Origin: Ruminiclostridium cellobioparum DSM 1351 = ATCC 15832
GTDB taxonomy: Bacteria > Bacillota > Clostridia > Acetivibrionales > DSM-1351
Reading direction: 5' to 3'
Assembly (NCBI RefSeq): GCF_000621505.1
Contig: NZ_KK211292.1
Location: 101,067-165,066, forward strand
Length of the DNA: 64,000 nt
The notes beneath the pieces were generated by a model, which worked only from the letters and a program-made list of their open reading frames with translations, was not told where the DNA came from and made no database searches. The translations under genes and the position numbers were made by a program. Shown in pieces: positions 42,329 through 51,756 of this stretch (its first letter is position 1; the number at the start of each line of letters is the position of its first letter).

Positions 42329-43768
42329 ATGGAAAATAAATTTATTATTGCTATAGATGGTGGTACTCAAAGTACCAAGGTTGCTTTGTTTGATACCGTT
42401 GGAACAGAAATTTGTTCACATACAGTCAAGCTTAAGCCTATGAACCTGTACGGTGACAGCAGGGCAGAACACCCGGGAGATGACCTGTGGGACAGCTTGA
42501 AGGAAGCATGCCAGCAGGCTCTGAAAAAATTTACCGGTGACAGGAAGGATATCATCGGCGTTGGATTGGGATCCATCAGATGTTGTCGTGCTCTGGTTAA
42601 GAAAGACGGCAGTTTGGCATCACCTGTTCAAAGCTGGATGGATCTTCGATTGTCAAAACCATATGAACATGATGATAACAATGTCAGATATGTCACCACG
42701 ACTACCGGTTATCTGACCTATAGAATGACAGGTGAAGCAAGGGATACAAGAGCTAACTATGTGGGTCCGTGGCCTATTGATCCCGAAACCTTGAACTGGT
42801 TTGAGGATGAAGAGAAATTCAGGACCTATACTACACCAAGAGAAATGCTGTTCGAGTTAGTGGACCCGGCTAGTATTTTAGGGCATGTTACAGATGAAGC
42901 TGCTATGGCCACCGGTATTCCTGCCGGAACGCCGGTTGTTGCTACAGCTAATGACAAGGCAGTTGAAGGTCTGGGTGCAGGGCTTGTGAATGATGGAACA
43001 GTGCTGGTATCTCTTGGAACATATATTACTTCAATGATGGTTGGAGAAGAGAACAGGGCGGGTACTTTGAATTACTGGACTAATCCTGGTGCAACACCTG
43101 GGGAATTTCTTTATGAAAGTAATGGAATCCGCCGAGGCATGGCAACAGTAACATGGATTAAGGATCTGCTTGGGAGTGATATTGTGACAGCAGCAGCAGA
43201 GCAAGGTATGTCGCCGGAAGCTTATCTTGAGATGCTTGCAGCCGATGTACCTGCTGGAAGTGATGGATTATATACAGTACTTCATTGGCTGGCGAGACCT
43301 GCTCATTTACATGAAAGAGGAATGATGATAGGTTTTAACGGAAATCATAAAGGATCACATATGTTCCGTTCTGTTTTGGAAGGCATAGCCATGACAATGA
43401 AAAACCATACACAGGAAATGTGCGACGAACGAGGCGTTTCGCTGACAAGCATTATTGTCAGTGGCGGGGGATCAAATGGTGACCTGTTTATGCAGATATT
43501 TGCTGATGTTTATGGGGTTCCTGCTCACAGAAATGTTATTAATGGCTCTGCAAGTATGGGCGCTGCTATCTGTACAGCTCTGGCTTTAGATGTTTACAAG
43601 GACAGACAGGATGCCATTCAGCATATGGTAAAACGCAGGGATACATTTTACCCGATTAAAGAAAATGTTGCACGGTATAAAGAAATTAATGAGAAGGTCT
43701 ATAGCAAAATTTCAGATTATACAGACCAACTCCTCAGAACATCACACGAGATATTGCACAACAAATAA
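42329..43768 (+). CDS. FGGY-family carbohydrate kinase
   Basis: 479 residues. Starts FIIAIDGGTQSTKVALFD (phosphate-1 motif), has the second ASKHA motif in VSLGTYITSMMVG and the adenosine loop IIVSGGGSNGDLFMQIFADV with the FGGY C-terminal signature close by. Phosphorylates a sugar, polyol or hydroxy-keto compound; its product would be the RpiR effector. Substrate class (xylulo-, glycero-, erythritol-type) cannot be decided by eye. Starts 32 bp after the SDR gene. Confidence 0.88.
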   Translation: MENKFIIAIDGGTQSTKVALFDTVGTEICSHTVKLKPMNLYGDSRAEHPGDDLWDSLKEACQQALKKFTGDRKDIIGVGLGSIRCCRALVKKDGSLASPVQSWMDLRLSKPYEHDDNNVRYVTTTTGYLTYRMTGEARDTRANYVGPWPIDPETLNWFEDEEKFRTYTTPREMLFELVDPASILGHVTDEAAMATGIPAGTPVVATANDKAVEGLGAGLVNDGTVLVSLGTYITSMMVGEENRAGTLNYWTNPGATPGEFLYESNGIRRGMATVTWIKDLLGSDIVTAAAEQGMSPEAYLEMLAADVPAGSDGLYTVLHWLARPAHLHERGMMIGFNGNHKGSHMFRSVLEGIAMTMKNHTQEMCDERGVSLTSIIVSGGGSNGDLFMQIFADVYGVPAHRNVINGSASMGAAICTALALDVYKDRQDAIQHMVKRRDTFYPIKENVARYKEINEKVYSKISDYTDQLLRTSHEILHNK

Positions 43769-43916
43769 ATTACATGGCAGGAAAATGTTCCCCCGTTTCT
43801 ATAAATGGCGGGTTCCGCTACAGTTTATAGGCGGTGAGTATACCTCCCGCCTCTTTGAATTAAGCGTTATAAAACATCACTGTGGAAAGACAAATTTGCG
43901 AAGATGAGGGATTATT

Positions 43917-45518
43917 ATGAAAAAAATAAGACCTATTGCTTTCTGGCCGCCGGTTATACTGTTTATAACGGCATGCGTATATAACTTTATTGACCAGGAA
44001 CATTTTGTAAAAATGATTAACTATGCAAATGAAAAGCTTATGGGCAATTTCTCCTGGGCTTTTTGCATTGGGGTATTAATAATGTTGGGCGTCATTGTTT
44101 ATATAATGTTTTCAAAGTTTGGGAATGTTAGAATAGGCGGACGTGATGCGGCACCGATGCTGGACGACGTGAGATATTTCTCCATTACTTTAACCAGCAT
44201 AATTGCTATTGGCATTTTGTTCTGGGGAACATCAGAACCCCTATATCATTTGGTCACTCCTCCCGAGTCTCTCCATATAACGCCGAACAGCCCGGAAGCA
44301 GCTGTTTTTGCTATGTCAACACTGTTTATCCACTGGGGTTTTTTGCCTCTTGCTATTTACGCAGTACCTACTATCATGTTTGCATTTGCTTTTTACAATA
44401 TGAAAAAGCCGTATACACTTGCATCCACCTTAATTCCTGTTTTTGGGAATAAAGTTCTTGGGAAATGGGCCCAGGGAATTGATGCTGTATGTATGTATGC
44501 ACTTATTGCAGGAATGTCGGCATCTCTTGGGACAGGTGTGCTGTCAATTGCCGGGGGGCTTAAATATTTAACAGGAATTCAGACTGGGGCCTTATTATGG
44601 GCTATGGTTGATATTGCAATTGTTGCAACCTTTGTTATATCATCAATAACAGGTATTTTTAATGGAATAAAAAGACTATCAGAGATTAATTTCATAATAT
44701 TTTTGATTCTCGCTGTATTTGTATTTATAGTTGGCCCTACTTTTTTCATGCTCAATATAGGTGTTGAAGCCTTCGCAAATCATCTTCAGACATTTTTCAC
44801 CAAAGCCTGCTTTACCGGTGCGGCAGCAAACGATCCATGGGCAGGTTGGTGGACAATTTTTTACTGGTGCAACTGGTTAGCGTGGGCGCCAATATCAGGA
44901 ATGTTCCTTGGAAGGATCTCTTATGGACAAACAGTCAGAAAAGCACTTATTGTTACATTTGTTTTACCTGCTCTGTTCGATATCGCATGGATGACAATTT
45001 TTGGCGGGGCTGCTATTAAAATGGAGCTTACTAAGGGCAACCTGATGAAAGCCATTGGGGCTGGTCCTGAGTTTGGGGTTTATGAATTTTTTAATCAATA
45101 TCCAATAGCATATATAATAATCCCTGTATTTATAGGATGTATGTTCCTGTCATATGTAACGGGTTCCGATGCATATACCACAACACTTGGAGGAATGAGT
45201 ACAACAGGCATATCACAAGAGGATCCCGAGCCATCCTTTAAAATGAAGATTTTCTGGGGTGCAATAATTGGAGTTGTTACATGGGTTATGATTTCATCAG
45301 CAGGAGTAAATGGAATAAAAATGCTTTCAAACCTTGGAGGTGGCCCGGCACTTCTGCTGGAGATAATGATATGTGTTTCACTAATAAAGGTAGCACTCAA
45401 TCCCAAAAAGTACGATACGTTCAAGCAGGACTATACTGAGGACGGTATTCCCATTAAATCTGACACAAAGAAAGCTCTTATGTCTGATAAAGCAGTAAAA
45501 GAAAATATACAGGGTTAA
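43917..45518 (+). CDS. BCCT-family transporter
   Basis: 533 residues, 12 membrane helices. Carries the BCCT signature YWCNWLAWAPISGMFLGR and the aromatic run around it, plus the long N-terminal helix (FWPPVILFITACVYNF). BCCT proteins carry betaine, choline, carnitine and related trimethylammonium compounds; some carry other zwitterions. Last gene of the operon, 149 bp after the kinase gene, with a weak hairpin at 43830-43851 in the gap. An unusual partner for an FGGY kinase and may import the substrate or a co-substrate. Confidence 0.88.
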   Translation: MKKIRPIAFWPPVILFITACVYNFIDQEHFVKMINYANEKLMGNFSWAFCIGVLIMLGVIVYIMFSKFGNVRIGGRDAAPMLDDVRYFSITLTSIIAIGILFWGTSEPLYHLVTPPESLHITPNSPEAAVFAMSTLFIHWGFLPLAIYAVPTIMFAFAFYNMKKPYTLASTLIPVFGNKVLGKWAQGIDAVCMYALIAGMSASLGTGVLSIAGGLKYLTGIQTGALLWAMVDIAIVATFVISSITGIFNGIKRLSEINFIIFLILAVFVFIVGPTFFMLNIGVEAFANHLQTFFTKACFTGAAANDPWAGWWTIFYWCNWLAWAPISGMFLGRISYGQTVRKALIVTFVLPALFDIAWMTIFGGAAIKMELTKGNLMKAIGAGPEFGVYEFFNQYPIAYIIIPVFIGCMFLSYVTGSDAYTTTLGGMSTTGISQEDPEPSFKMKIFWGAIIGVVTWVMISSAGVNGIKMLSNLGGGPALLLEIMICVSLIKVALNPKKYDTFKQDYTEDGIPIKSDTKKALMSDKAVKENIQG

Positions 45519-45530
45519 TTTATCACAATA

Positions 45531-45574
45531 AAAAAGTATCGCAACTACTTAAAAAGTATTTTGCGATACTTTTT
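45531..45574 (+). terminator. Operon terminator
   Basis: AAAAAGTATCGCAA (45531-45544) pairs with TTGCGATACTTTTT (45561-45574). Confidence 0.9.
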
Positions 45575-45586
45575 TATAAAATGAAT

Positions 45587-45607
45587 ACTACACGTTCTAC
45601 GTGTAGT
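45587..45607. repeat. Perfect 9-bp palindrome
   Basis: ACTACACGT-TCT-ACGTGTAGT directly after the terminator, without a T tract. Possible protein-binding or integration site. Confidence 0.5.
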
Positions 45608-45639
45608 CATGACTAAGTTGGAAGTTGATCAAACAGCTG

Positions 45640-45909
45640 AAAGAGAATTGCAGTTTATCTACCATGATTTCCGCTTTGCTTGTTATAGTGACGCATTAGA
45701 AAAGACAAATTTGTGTTGTAGGCATGGCGTTAGGGGGAATTTCCACAGCTTTAATCGTCATGGTCCAGGATTCTGCGGAGTACAATAGAAGAGACTCGCC
45801 AGTGCCGTACATGCCTTATTCATCATTTTTATCCTGATTGCCGGCCTGTCTTTTATTTTATCCATCATAATGCCCGGAATAAAGGGAAATGGAACGGCCG
45901 GATCAGTTT
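45640..45909 (+). pseudogene. Membrane transporter remnant
   Basis: Broken frames read GGISTALIVMVQDSAEYNRR and, in another frame, ALFIIFILIAGLSFILSIIM ending GIKGNGTAGSV. The first resembles the later half of sugar:cation symporters, the second a final membrane helix. No intact frame. Confidence 0.35.
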
Positions 45910-45989
45910 AGGATTATTAACATTTATGAAACAATTTTCGTTAGATTTGAAAAAACGTCAAAATATTTGAGTACCAGGAGGTAAAAAAC

Positions 45990-46241
45990 ATGAAACAGAA
46001 TTTCTGCACCTGCAAAGTCACAAGCTGCAAAAATCATCCGCTCAATCATTCAGAAGGTTGCGATCCCTGCATCAGAAAGAATCTGAAATCTTGTGAAATT
46101 CCAGCTTGTTTCTGGCTCCAGATTTCAGACGATTTCAGCGGCTACAGTACGTATACTTACGCGGATTTCACCGACTTTTTACAAAAGCATCAGGCAGAAT
46201 ATGAACATAAAAAGGCACAGGTAAATGAAAAAACAGGATGA
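45990..46241 (+). CDS. Cys-rich small protein, DUF6485-like
   Basis: 83 residues with the Cys pattern CTCKVTSCKNHP...GCDPCIR...CEIPACFW, which matches the small zinc-ribbon-like DUF6485 proteins found across anaerobic clostridia. Function unknown; likely metal binding. AGGAGG at 45977-45982 precedes ATG 45990. Unlinked to its neighbours. Confidence 0.75.
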   Translation: MKQNFCTCKVTSCKNHPLNHSEGCDPCIRKNLKSCEIPACFWLQISDDFSGYSTYTYADFTDFLQKHQAEYEHKKAQVNEKTG

Positions 46242-46334
46242 CACTTTTTTCTTTCAACAAAAGTATAGGTGAAGCTCTAGACGATCCTTATTTTGAACAC
46301 CACCTTTTTATAATTATCAGAAGCTTTATATTTC

Positions 46335-46959
46335 ATGTGTATATTATATCGCAAATTATGGTCATATGGTCAATGTGGGCTCATCAACAAAACCGTATAC
46401 TTTATGAGCTCAGATAGACCCATTGTGTATTATAATTATAAGCAAAAGTGTTTCCCAAAAGACATTAATAAAGCAATCGCATATTTAACACAGTCAGCCG
46501 AACAGAAAAATGAGTGGGCTGATTATCAGCTCGGAAGGCTGTATTTGCTAGGGAAGGATGTTCCGAAAAATACAGAAAAAGCAGTTGCCTATCTCACAAA
46601 ATCGGCAGAGCAAGGCAACCAGTTTGCTCAATACATTTTGGGAAAGCTTTATCTACTTGGGAAAGGCATACCGAAGAACAAAGAACTTGCATTAAAATGG
46701 CTTACGTTGTCAGCAGAATGGTAATGAGTACGCCCGATTCTTTCTGGATAATATGGATAAGTTCGGAGAACCTTTTGTGGAACTCGGAATTTCGAGGCTT
46801 ATGTATCATGTGGGGAGGATGTTTGAGAATAATGTGCCAATGCCTGCTAAGAGTGCAGTTGGATTCAATGTAGATAGCAAGCTGATGAAGAAGATGAGAG
46901 AGAAGAAGGCGGAGCAGGGGTATAAAGATGAAGATTTGAAGAAGAGTCTATTGATTTAA
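46335..46959 (+). pseudogene. Sel1-repeat C-terminus of a conjugative relaxase
   Basis: From about 46450 two and a half Sel1-like units (AVAYLTKSAEQGNQFAQYIL, GKLYLLGKGIPKNKELALKW) are followed, after a frameshift of two missing bases near 46720, by GNEYARFFLDNMDKF and MYHVGRMFENNVPMPAK, KLMKKMREKKAEQGYKDED. This is the usual C-terminal end of Mob-type relaxases on clostridial conjugative and mobilisable elements. The catalytic N-terminus is absent, so it is a leftover of a mobile element just upstream of the toxin gene. Confidence 0.7.
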
Positions 46960-47059
46960 TAATTGTAATATATAATAAATATATTTAATTTCAAAATATG
47001 GATGTTAAATACTCTTAAAAATTTACATATATTTGAGCAGATTTTTAAGGAGTGATTTA

Positions 47060-49408
47060 ATGCAGACCAAGATGTTAGTAAAAAAGCCAGAGCCAGCTTC
47101 AGGCAGGACAAATAATCCTGTGAATAATAATTATAAGAATAAGCCTGCTGAAAATAAAAAAAAAGTAAGAACAACAGATTACAAGAAATTGCTGCAGATG
47201 ATGCTTAATAATCCTGATGCCATAACAAGAGAAGAATTCTTGTTTTTGCAATCAATTATAGGGTACAGGCAAGCAGTAGCAGCGAGAGAGAAAGCGAAGC
47301 TACGCAAACAGCAAAGAAAGATAGAGCAGACAAATGTTGCAATGAAGCCAAGCTTATCAGGAAGATCAAATTCTGAAATTGGAAAGGATTCGGATGGGAA
47401 AAAAGAAGACACAGGTTCAAAGGATAACAGCACTAAGCCTCCAATACAAATGAAAAAGGATGATGGCAATACTTCTGCTTCAAGCTCAAGTATGCAACAT
47501 AATTTGCGAGCAGGACTTGAAAAACTATCAGGTGTTGATCTATCAGATGTAAAAGTGCATCAGAACTCCGATAAGCCACCGCAAATCGGAGCTTTGGCAT
47601 ATACACAGGGAAATGATATACATATCGCACCGGGACAGGAAAAGCATCTTCCTCATGAGGGCTGGCATGCTGTTCAGCAAAAGCAGGGAAGAGTTACACC
47701 CACAATGCAGATGAAAACAGGTGCTCTTGTGAATGACAATGCAGGTCTTGAAAAAGAGGCCGATGTTATGGGGGCTAAGGCGGAGAGTGTTGGTTCTACA
47801 GAAAGCATAGTGCAATTAAAAAAACTTCCTAATATGCAGCAGGAAAGTAAGGTTATACAGAGAATTACACAAGAAGAAGCAATGCGGCTTTCAAAGCAAA
47901 ATACTCATGATACTAATGAAGGGAATACCTGGAACATAAAAGCTGGTGAATATAACAGATATGTTTTTGAAGCTCAGGACATGCTTCGGGATATAGGTTA
48001 TAATCTTTCAAAGCACGGAGTTGATGGTAAGTGGAGCCCTGATGGAGAAACATATAAAGCATTGCTCAAATTCCAAAAAATCTGTAAGGCTACATATAAC
48101 GGCTTAAAGCAGAATGCACCAGCCCAAACTTTAGCACAGGTTAAGTATATGCAAGGGGTCGAGCCTACTGGAAAGCTGGATAAAGCTACATATGATGCTT
48201 TAAAGAAGGAAAAAGGAAATAAGATAATTAGAGTAAAAGAGGAGAATGAAAGAACAGAAAAGAAGAAGAAAGAATTAGCAATCAATACAAACAATAAACC
48301 GAAGAAAGCTACAGAAGATAAAAAACAGGATACTATTGATGCGGATGATGTATTAGATGGAATCCAAACGGTAATTGATGTTATAGGCTTTGTTCCAGGT
48401 GTAGGTGATATAGCCGATGGAGTAAACGTCGGAATAAGTGCAGTACGAAAGGATTGGTTGGGTGCGGTATTTTCAGGGATAGCTTTAATTCCCACGGTAG
48501 GCTCTGTTATTGCAACGCCAATGAAAGCTATATCTAAAGCTTTGAAGGTTGGAAAGGTCGGAAAGTTTAGTAAGGTAGTTACGGATGCCATAGAATTCTT
48601 GGTGAAATTCTTAGGCGGTGGTAATAAAGTTATTAAAAAGCTAAGTGGTTATCTGGATAACTTAAAAGGAATTCTTCGTAAGATTCCAGAATTAATAAAA
48701 TCAGCTGCAGAAATTAAGCTGGTAAAAACTCTAGGTGGAAATAAAGTAATTCAAAAAATTATTTCATTTGCAAAATTGGTTAGAAATGGAATTGATACTA
48801 TTTGTAAAAAGGCAGATGAGATTTTTACAAGTGTAAAAAATGCTATTTTTCCAGAAGTGTCTGTAAAGAAAGCAGTCGCTACAGAAACACCAGTAAATAA
48901 AGCAGTCGCTACAGAAACACCGGTAAATAAAGCGGTTACTCCAGAAATGCAGGTAAAGAACGCAGCTGATACGGGAGCGTCTGGGGTCAGCAGGTTAAGT
49001 TACAAAACAACCTCTGGTGTTGACCTTGTTAGTACACCAGGGAAAACTACAACTATATTGGGGACATATGGAAAGGATACTGGGTCGATAGTAAACGAGC
49101 TTGGCAATGTTAAATCAACAAATTTTGGACCAAGGCAGAATGGGTTTAATGTTTTGAATGTGCCAGATGAGTTATATCAAAATCCAAAGCAATTTTGGAA
49201 TGAATACAATCAACCATGGCTTGATAATGCTATTGTAAGAAATGATACCATTTTAATGGCTACAAAACCAGAATTTCAGGTCGGAAGTTTATTTAGGAAA
49301 AATAGCTTAGGCAAACTTGAACTATCGGGTTTTGGAAAAGAGTATAATTATTTGCGTAAAAATGGATATACGTTTAATTCTGCTACAAATCAAATGATTA
49401 AAAAGTAA
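47060..49408 (+). CDS. DUF4157-type polymorphic toxin
   Basis: 782 residues. Order: a Lys/Asn/Gln-rich start; a DUF4157 domain at about 145-215 with LSGVDLSDVKVHQNSDKPPQ and HLPHEGWHAVQQ (usual HELxHVVQQ); a peptidoglycan-binding-like helical segment at about 290-385; a glycine-rich hydrophobic stretch at about 430-490 (IQTVIDVIGFVPGVGDIADG) as in pre-toxin regions; three imperfect 12-residue repeats (VATETPVNKA) at about 603-637; and a ~140-residue C-terminal domain (DELYQNPKQFWNEYNQPWLD, GKEYNYLRKNGYTF) of unknown activity. DUF4157 is a marker of toxins loaded on contractile injection systems. No signal peptide. ATG 47060 with AAGGAG at 47047-47052; the immunity gene follows. Confidence 0.75.
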   Translation: MQTKMLVKKPEPASGRTNNPVNNNYKNKPAENKKKVRTTDYKKLLQMMLNNPDAITREEFLFLQSIIGYRQAVAAREKAKLRKQQRKIEQTNVAMKPSLSGRSNSEIGKDSDGKKEDTGSKDNSTKPPIQMKKDDGNTSASSSSMQHNLRAGLEKLSGVDLSDVKVHQNSDKPPQIGALAYTQGNDIHIAPGQEKHLPHEGWHAVQQKQGRVTPTMQMKTGALVNDNAGLEKEADVMGAKAESVGSTESIVQLKKLPNMQQESKVIQRITQEEAMRLSKQNTHDTNEGNTWNIKAGEYNRYVFEAQDMLRDIGYNLSKHGVDGKWSPDGETYKALLKFQKICKATYNGLKQNAPAQTLAQVKYMQGVEPTGKLDKATYDALKKEKGNKIIRVKEENERTEKKKKELAINTNNKPKKATEDKKQDTIDADDVLDGIQTVIDVIGFVPGVGDIADGVNVGISAVRKDWLGAVFSGIALIPTVGSVIATPMKAISKALKVGKVGKFSKVVTDAIEFLVKFLGGGNKVIKKLSGYLDNLKGILRKIPELIKSAAEIKLVKTLGGNKVIQKIISFAKLVRNGIDTICKKADEIFTSVKNAIFPEVSVKKAVATETPVNKAVATETPVNKAVTPEMQVKNAADTGASGVSRLSYKTTSGVDLVSTPGKTTTILGTYGKDTGSIVNELGNVKSTNFGPRQNGFNVLNVPDELYQNPKQFWNEYNQPWLDNAIVRNDTILMATKPEFQVGSLFRKNSLGKLELSGFGKEYNYLRKNGYTFNSATNQMIKK

Positions 49409-49424
49409 ATGGAGAGTGATAAAT

Positions 49425-49709
49425 ATGCAAGACATTCAAAAATCTGAAAAGTATAATGAAGACCTTGATAAACAGTTAAAAGAAACGAAGATGTTTACAA
49501 AAGAATTGTTTGAAAAATTCTACGATGCATATTCTTATGACACTGCAACAACCTACAATTGGCTTGTTAAGAAATTAAAAATTCTAAGAGATAGACTTGG
49601 ACAAGGCGACACATTGCCAATTGAAAATAGTAAAAGAGTTTTAGACCATAATAATTTTTTGGATTGGGTAGAAGCAGAATTCCCCAATACAAAGAAAGAT
49701 TTGATCTAG
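49425..49709 (+). CDS. Probable immunity protein for the DUF4157 toxin
   Basis: About 94 residues, small, acidic-leaning and helical (MFTKELFEKFYDAYSYDTAT, NNFLDWVEAEFPNTKKDL), no family recognised. It starts 17 bp after the toxin stop. The position directly after a polymorphic toxin with a variable C-terminus is typical of cognate immunity genes. ATG 49425 has GGAG at 49411-49414; a GTG at 49416 overlaps that site. A terminator follows. Confidence 0.6.
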   Translation: MQDIQKSEKYNEDLDKQLKETKMFTKELFEKFYDAYSYDTATTYNWLVKKLKILRDRLGQGDTLPIENSKRVLDHNNFLDWVEAEFPNTKKDLI

Positions 49710-49716
49710 GATCTAT

Positions 49717-49746
49717 GGGGCAGGTGTAGCAACTTGCCCTCTCTTT
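49717..49746 (+). terminator. Terminator after the toxin/immunity pair
   Basis: GGGCAGG-TGTAGCAA-CTTGCCC followed by TCTCTTTAT; one mismatch or wobble in the stem. Confidence 0.65.
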
Positions 49747-50216
49747 ATGTCCTTCAGCGACTTGATATAAAATTTAATAATTGACAAGCTTGTTTCGCGG
49801 ATGGTTATTGCTAAATTTGATTTCAAGTAAATTATGCACCATGATGTTAAAGGTTCTGTATTTCTGAACATTTCATTAAAAGCTACAGGTGTCAGTAATG
49901 ATCACCATGTAACCCCTTGGTAAATACATGCGTTCTCATAATACGACCACCCCTCTTTAACCTGCATCATTTTCAACCCCTGGGTTCAGCACAATTTGTT
50001 CGTAAAAGTATCAAAAACAAACAGTCGCCAAATTGCCCTCAAATTCCTTCTCAATCTGTGCATGGGTATTCGTACCCCAAAGTCGCTTGAAAATCGGAAA
50101 CAGGGGTAACACGTCGCCACACGGGGGCAAGGAATTTGATGATTGAAAACATGCTGCACGGATTAATTTCTCCAGCCCGGTTTTTACTTAGTCCATGAGG
50201 CATAGAACATCCCCCC

Positions 50217-50235
50217 ATGGTTCATGGTGAACCAT
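50217..50235. repeat. Short perfect hairpin in a geneless stretch
   Basis: ATGGTTCA-TGG-TGAACCAT. The 49750-50580 stretch around it carries no gene I can support; some broken frames exist on the minus strand but match nothing I know. Confidence 0.45.
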
Positions 50236-50439
50236 AGCTTGACCGACATTTTTGCCCATGCTAAAATGGAGGCAGCCGGGGGTTTAAGGGGGGATTTCCC
50301 TCAGAACTTTCAATAAGGAATATTATGAATAGCATATGCGGACAGAGAAGATTAAACGATGATTTTTTCTTCTCTGTTTTTTGTTTTTTCTATTTAAAAG
50401 GCCTCAGAATCTACTTGCAATCCTTGTTTGTCAGAGTTA

Positions 50440-50595
50440 ATATCACACACAACAATTGAATCAAGGCTCGTGATGCCAAGCACTGAAAAGCAGTGCAAAT
50501 CACGTAATTTGTCACATGGAAAATGGATAGGTTTACGCTCCCTTGCGAGGTCATAGAACTGAAGTTCTTGGACTAACGCTCATAAAGTGCGGTTG
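50440..50595 (+). ncRNA. Candidate IS110 bridge RNA region (left end)
   Basis: The ~150 nt before the IS110 transposase are non-coding with several stem-loops: GCACTG-AAAA-CAGTGC at 50478-50493, and a longer one around AGAACTGAAGTTCTTGG at 50557-50572. IS110-group elements carry their bridge RNA in this position, upstream of the transposase. That this is one, and where its guide loops lie, is inference. Confidence 0.45.
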
Positions 50596-50607
50596 CCGGC
50601 AGGTTTT

Positions 50608-51756
50608 ATGGAGACAAAGCAAAGAAACGGAGGAGATAGCATTTATCAGAAACGCAGGATGGCTTTTATAGGCATCAATATGCATAAGGATACCCATACG
50701 GCAGTGGTTATGGACTGCTGGACTAACAAATTAGGCGAGATCACCTTCGCTAACAGGCCGTCGGCCTATGACAAATTCATGGCCGGTGTGAAATCGCTAT
50801 ACGGGGACTTGCATCCCATATTCGGACTGGAAGATACCAGAGGCTTCGGGCGGAATTTTGCATCCTACCTTTTGGGGCATAAATACACCGTCAAGCATGT
50901 AAATCCTGCCTACACCGATGCAATGCGTTCAAGCGTACCCATGTCCAGAAAGGATGATTCCTACGATGCATTCTGTGTGGCAAGGATACTGAGGGATATG
51001 CAGGACAACCTGCCGGATGAACAGCATGACGATTTATTCTGGACGATCCGGCAACTTGTCAAACGCAGGGATTCCCTTGTCAAAGGCATTATTGTTGCCA
51101 AAAACCAGCTGAATGCCCAGCTTACCTATGTTTACCCAAGCTACAAGCAATATTTCTGTGATGTGGACACCAAAACAGCCATGTATTTCTGGGAGAAGTA
51201 CCCCCATCCCCAGCATCTGAAAGATGTACAGCCGGAAGAATTGCTGGAGGAATTACGGCAGGTGCATAGGGGTATGACGGTAAAGAAGGTGCAGGAGATA
51301 ATATCACTTTCAGAGGGAAACAGCCCACAGGAGAAGGATTATCAGAATGAGCGTGACCTCATAATCAAGAGCATTGTACGGGAATTGAAGTTCAGGAAGC
51401 AGGAGAATGAGGATATAGACAGGGAATTGGAAAGACTGATACAACTCACAGGCTACAAGCTTCATACCATGCCGGGCATCAACCTTGTCACAGCAGCTGG
51501 CATTATCTCTGAGATTGGCAATATTGAAAGGTTCCCCAACTCCGACAAGCTGGCTCGTTTCAGCGGCGTGGCTCCTATAAATTTCAGCTCTGCCGGAAAG
51601 GGCAAAGACCAGCGTAGCAGACAGGGAAACAGGGTTTTAAATGCTATATTCCACTTCCTCTCCATTCAATTGGTACAGGTAAATCCCAATGGTAAGGCAA
51701 GACACCCTGTATTGTATCAAAATAATGGCAATGAAACTACGAAACAGGAGAACTGA
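50608..51756 (+). CDS. IS110-family transposase, C-terminus replaced
   Basis: About 382 residues. The N-terminal DEDD (RuvC-like) domain has GINMHKDTHTAVVMD, GLEDTRGFGR and RKDDSYDAFCVAR. The C-terminal Transposase_20 domain has TMPGINLVTAAGIISEIG, DKLARFSGVAP and the serine region NFSSAGKGKDQRSRQGNR. After NGKARHPVLYQ the protein should continue for about 35 residues of helix; instead it ends NNGNETTKQEN, a tail from the shared 54-nt junction sequence. It is therefore probably inactivated by an insertion. Start uncertain: ATG 50608 or 50659; the only good ribosome site (CGGAGGAG, 50630-50637) lies between them. Confidence 0.85.
   Translation: METKQRNGGDSIYQKRRMAFIGINMHKDTHTAVVMDCWTNKLGEITFANRPSAYDKFMAGVKSLYGDLHPIFGLEDTRGFGRNFASYLLGHKYTVKHVNPAYTDAMRSSVPMSRKDDSYDAFCVARILRDMQDNLPDEQHDDLFWTIRQLVKRRDSLVKGIIVAKNQLNAQLTYVYPSYKQYFCDVDTKTAMYFWEKYPHPQHLKDVQPEELLEELRQVHRGMTVKKVQEIISLSEGNSPQEKDYQNERDLIIKSIVRELKFRKQENEDIDRELERLIQLTGYKLHTMPGINLVTAAGIISEIGNIERFPNSDKLARFSGVAPINFSSAGKGKDQRSRQGNRVLNAIFHFLSIQLVQVNPNGKARHPVLYQNNGNETTKQEN

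Noticed and set aside
43665-43907. 80-aa frame between the kinase and BCCT genes
   Set aside because: Overlaps the kinase end out of frame and has low-quality composition; the gap looks non-coding with a weak hairpin at 43830-43851.
47998-48591. 197-aa antisense frame within the toxin gene
   Set aside because: Shadow of a strongly supported coding frame; no ribosome site or recognisable domain.
49750-50430. Possible transposase remnant on the minus strand
   Set aside because: Several short broken frames were read but none gave a recognisable motif, so no feature is claimed.
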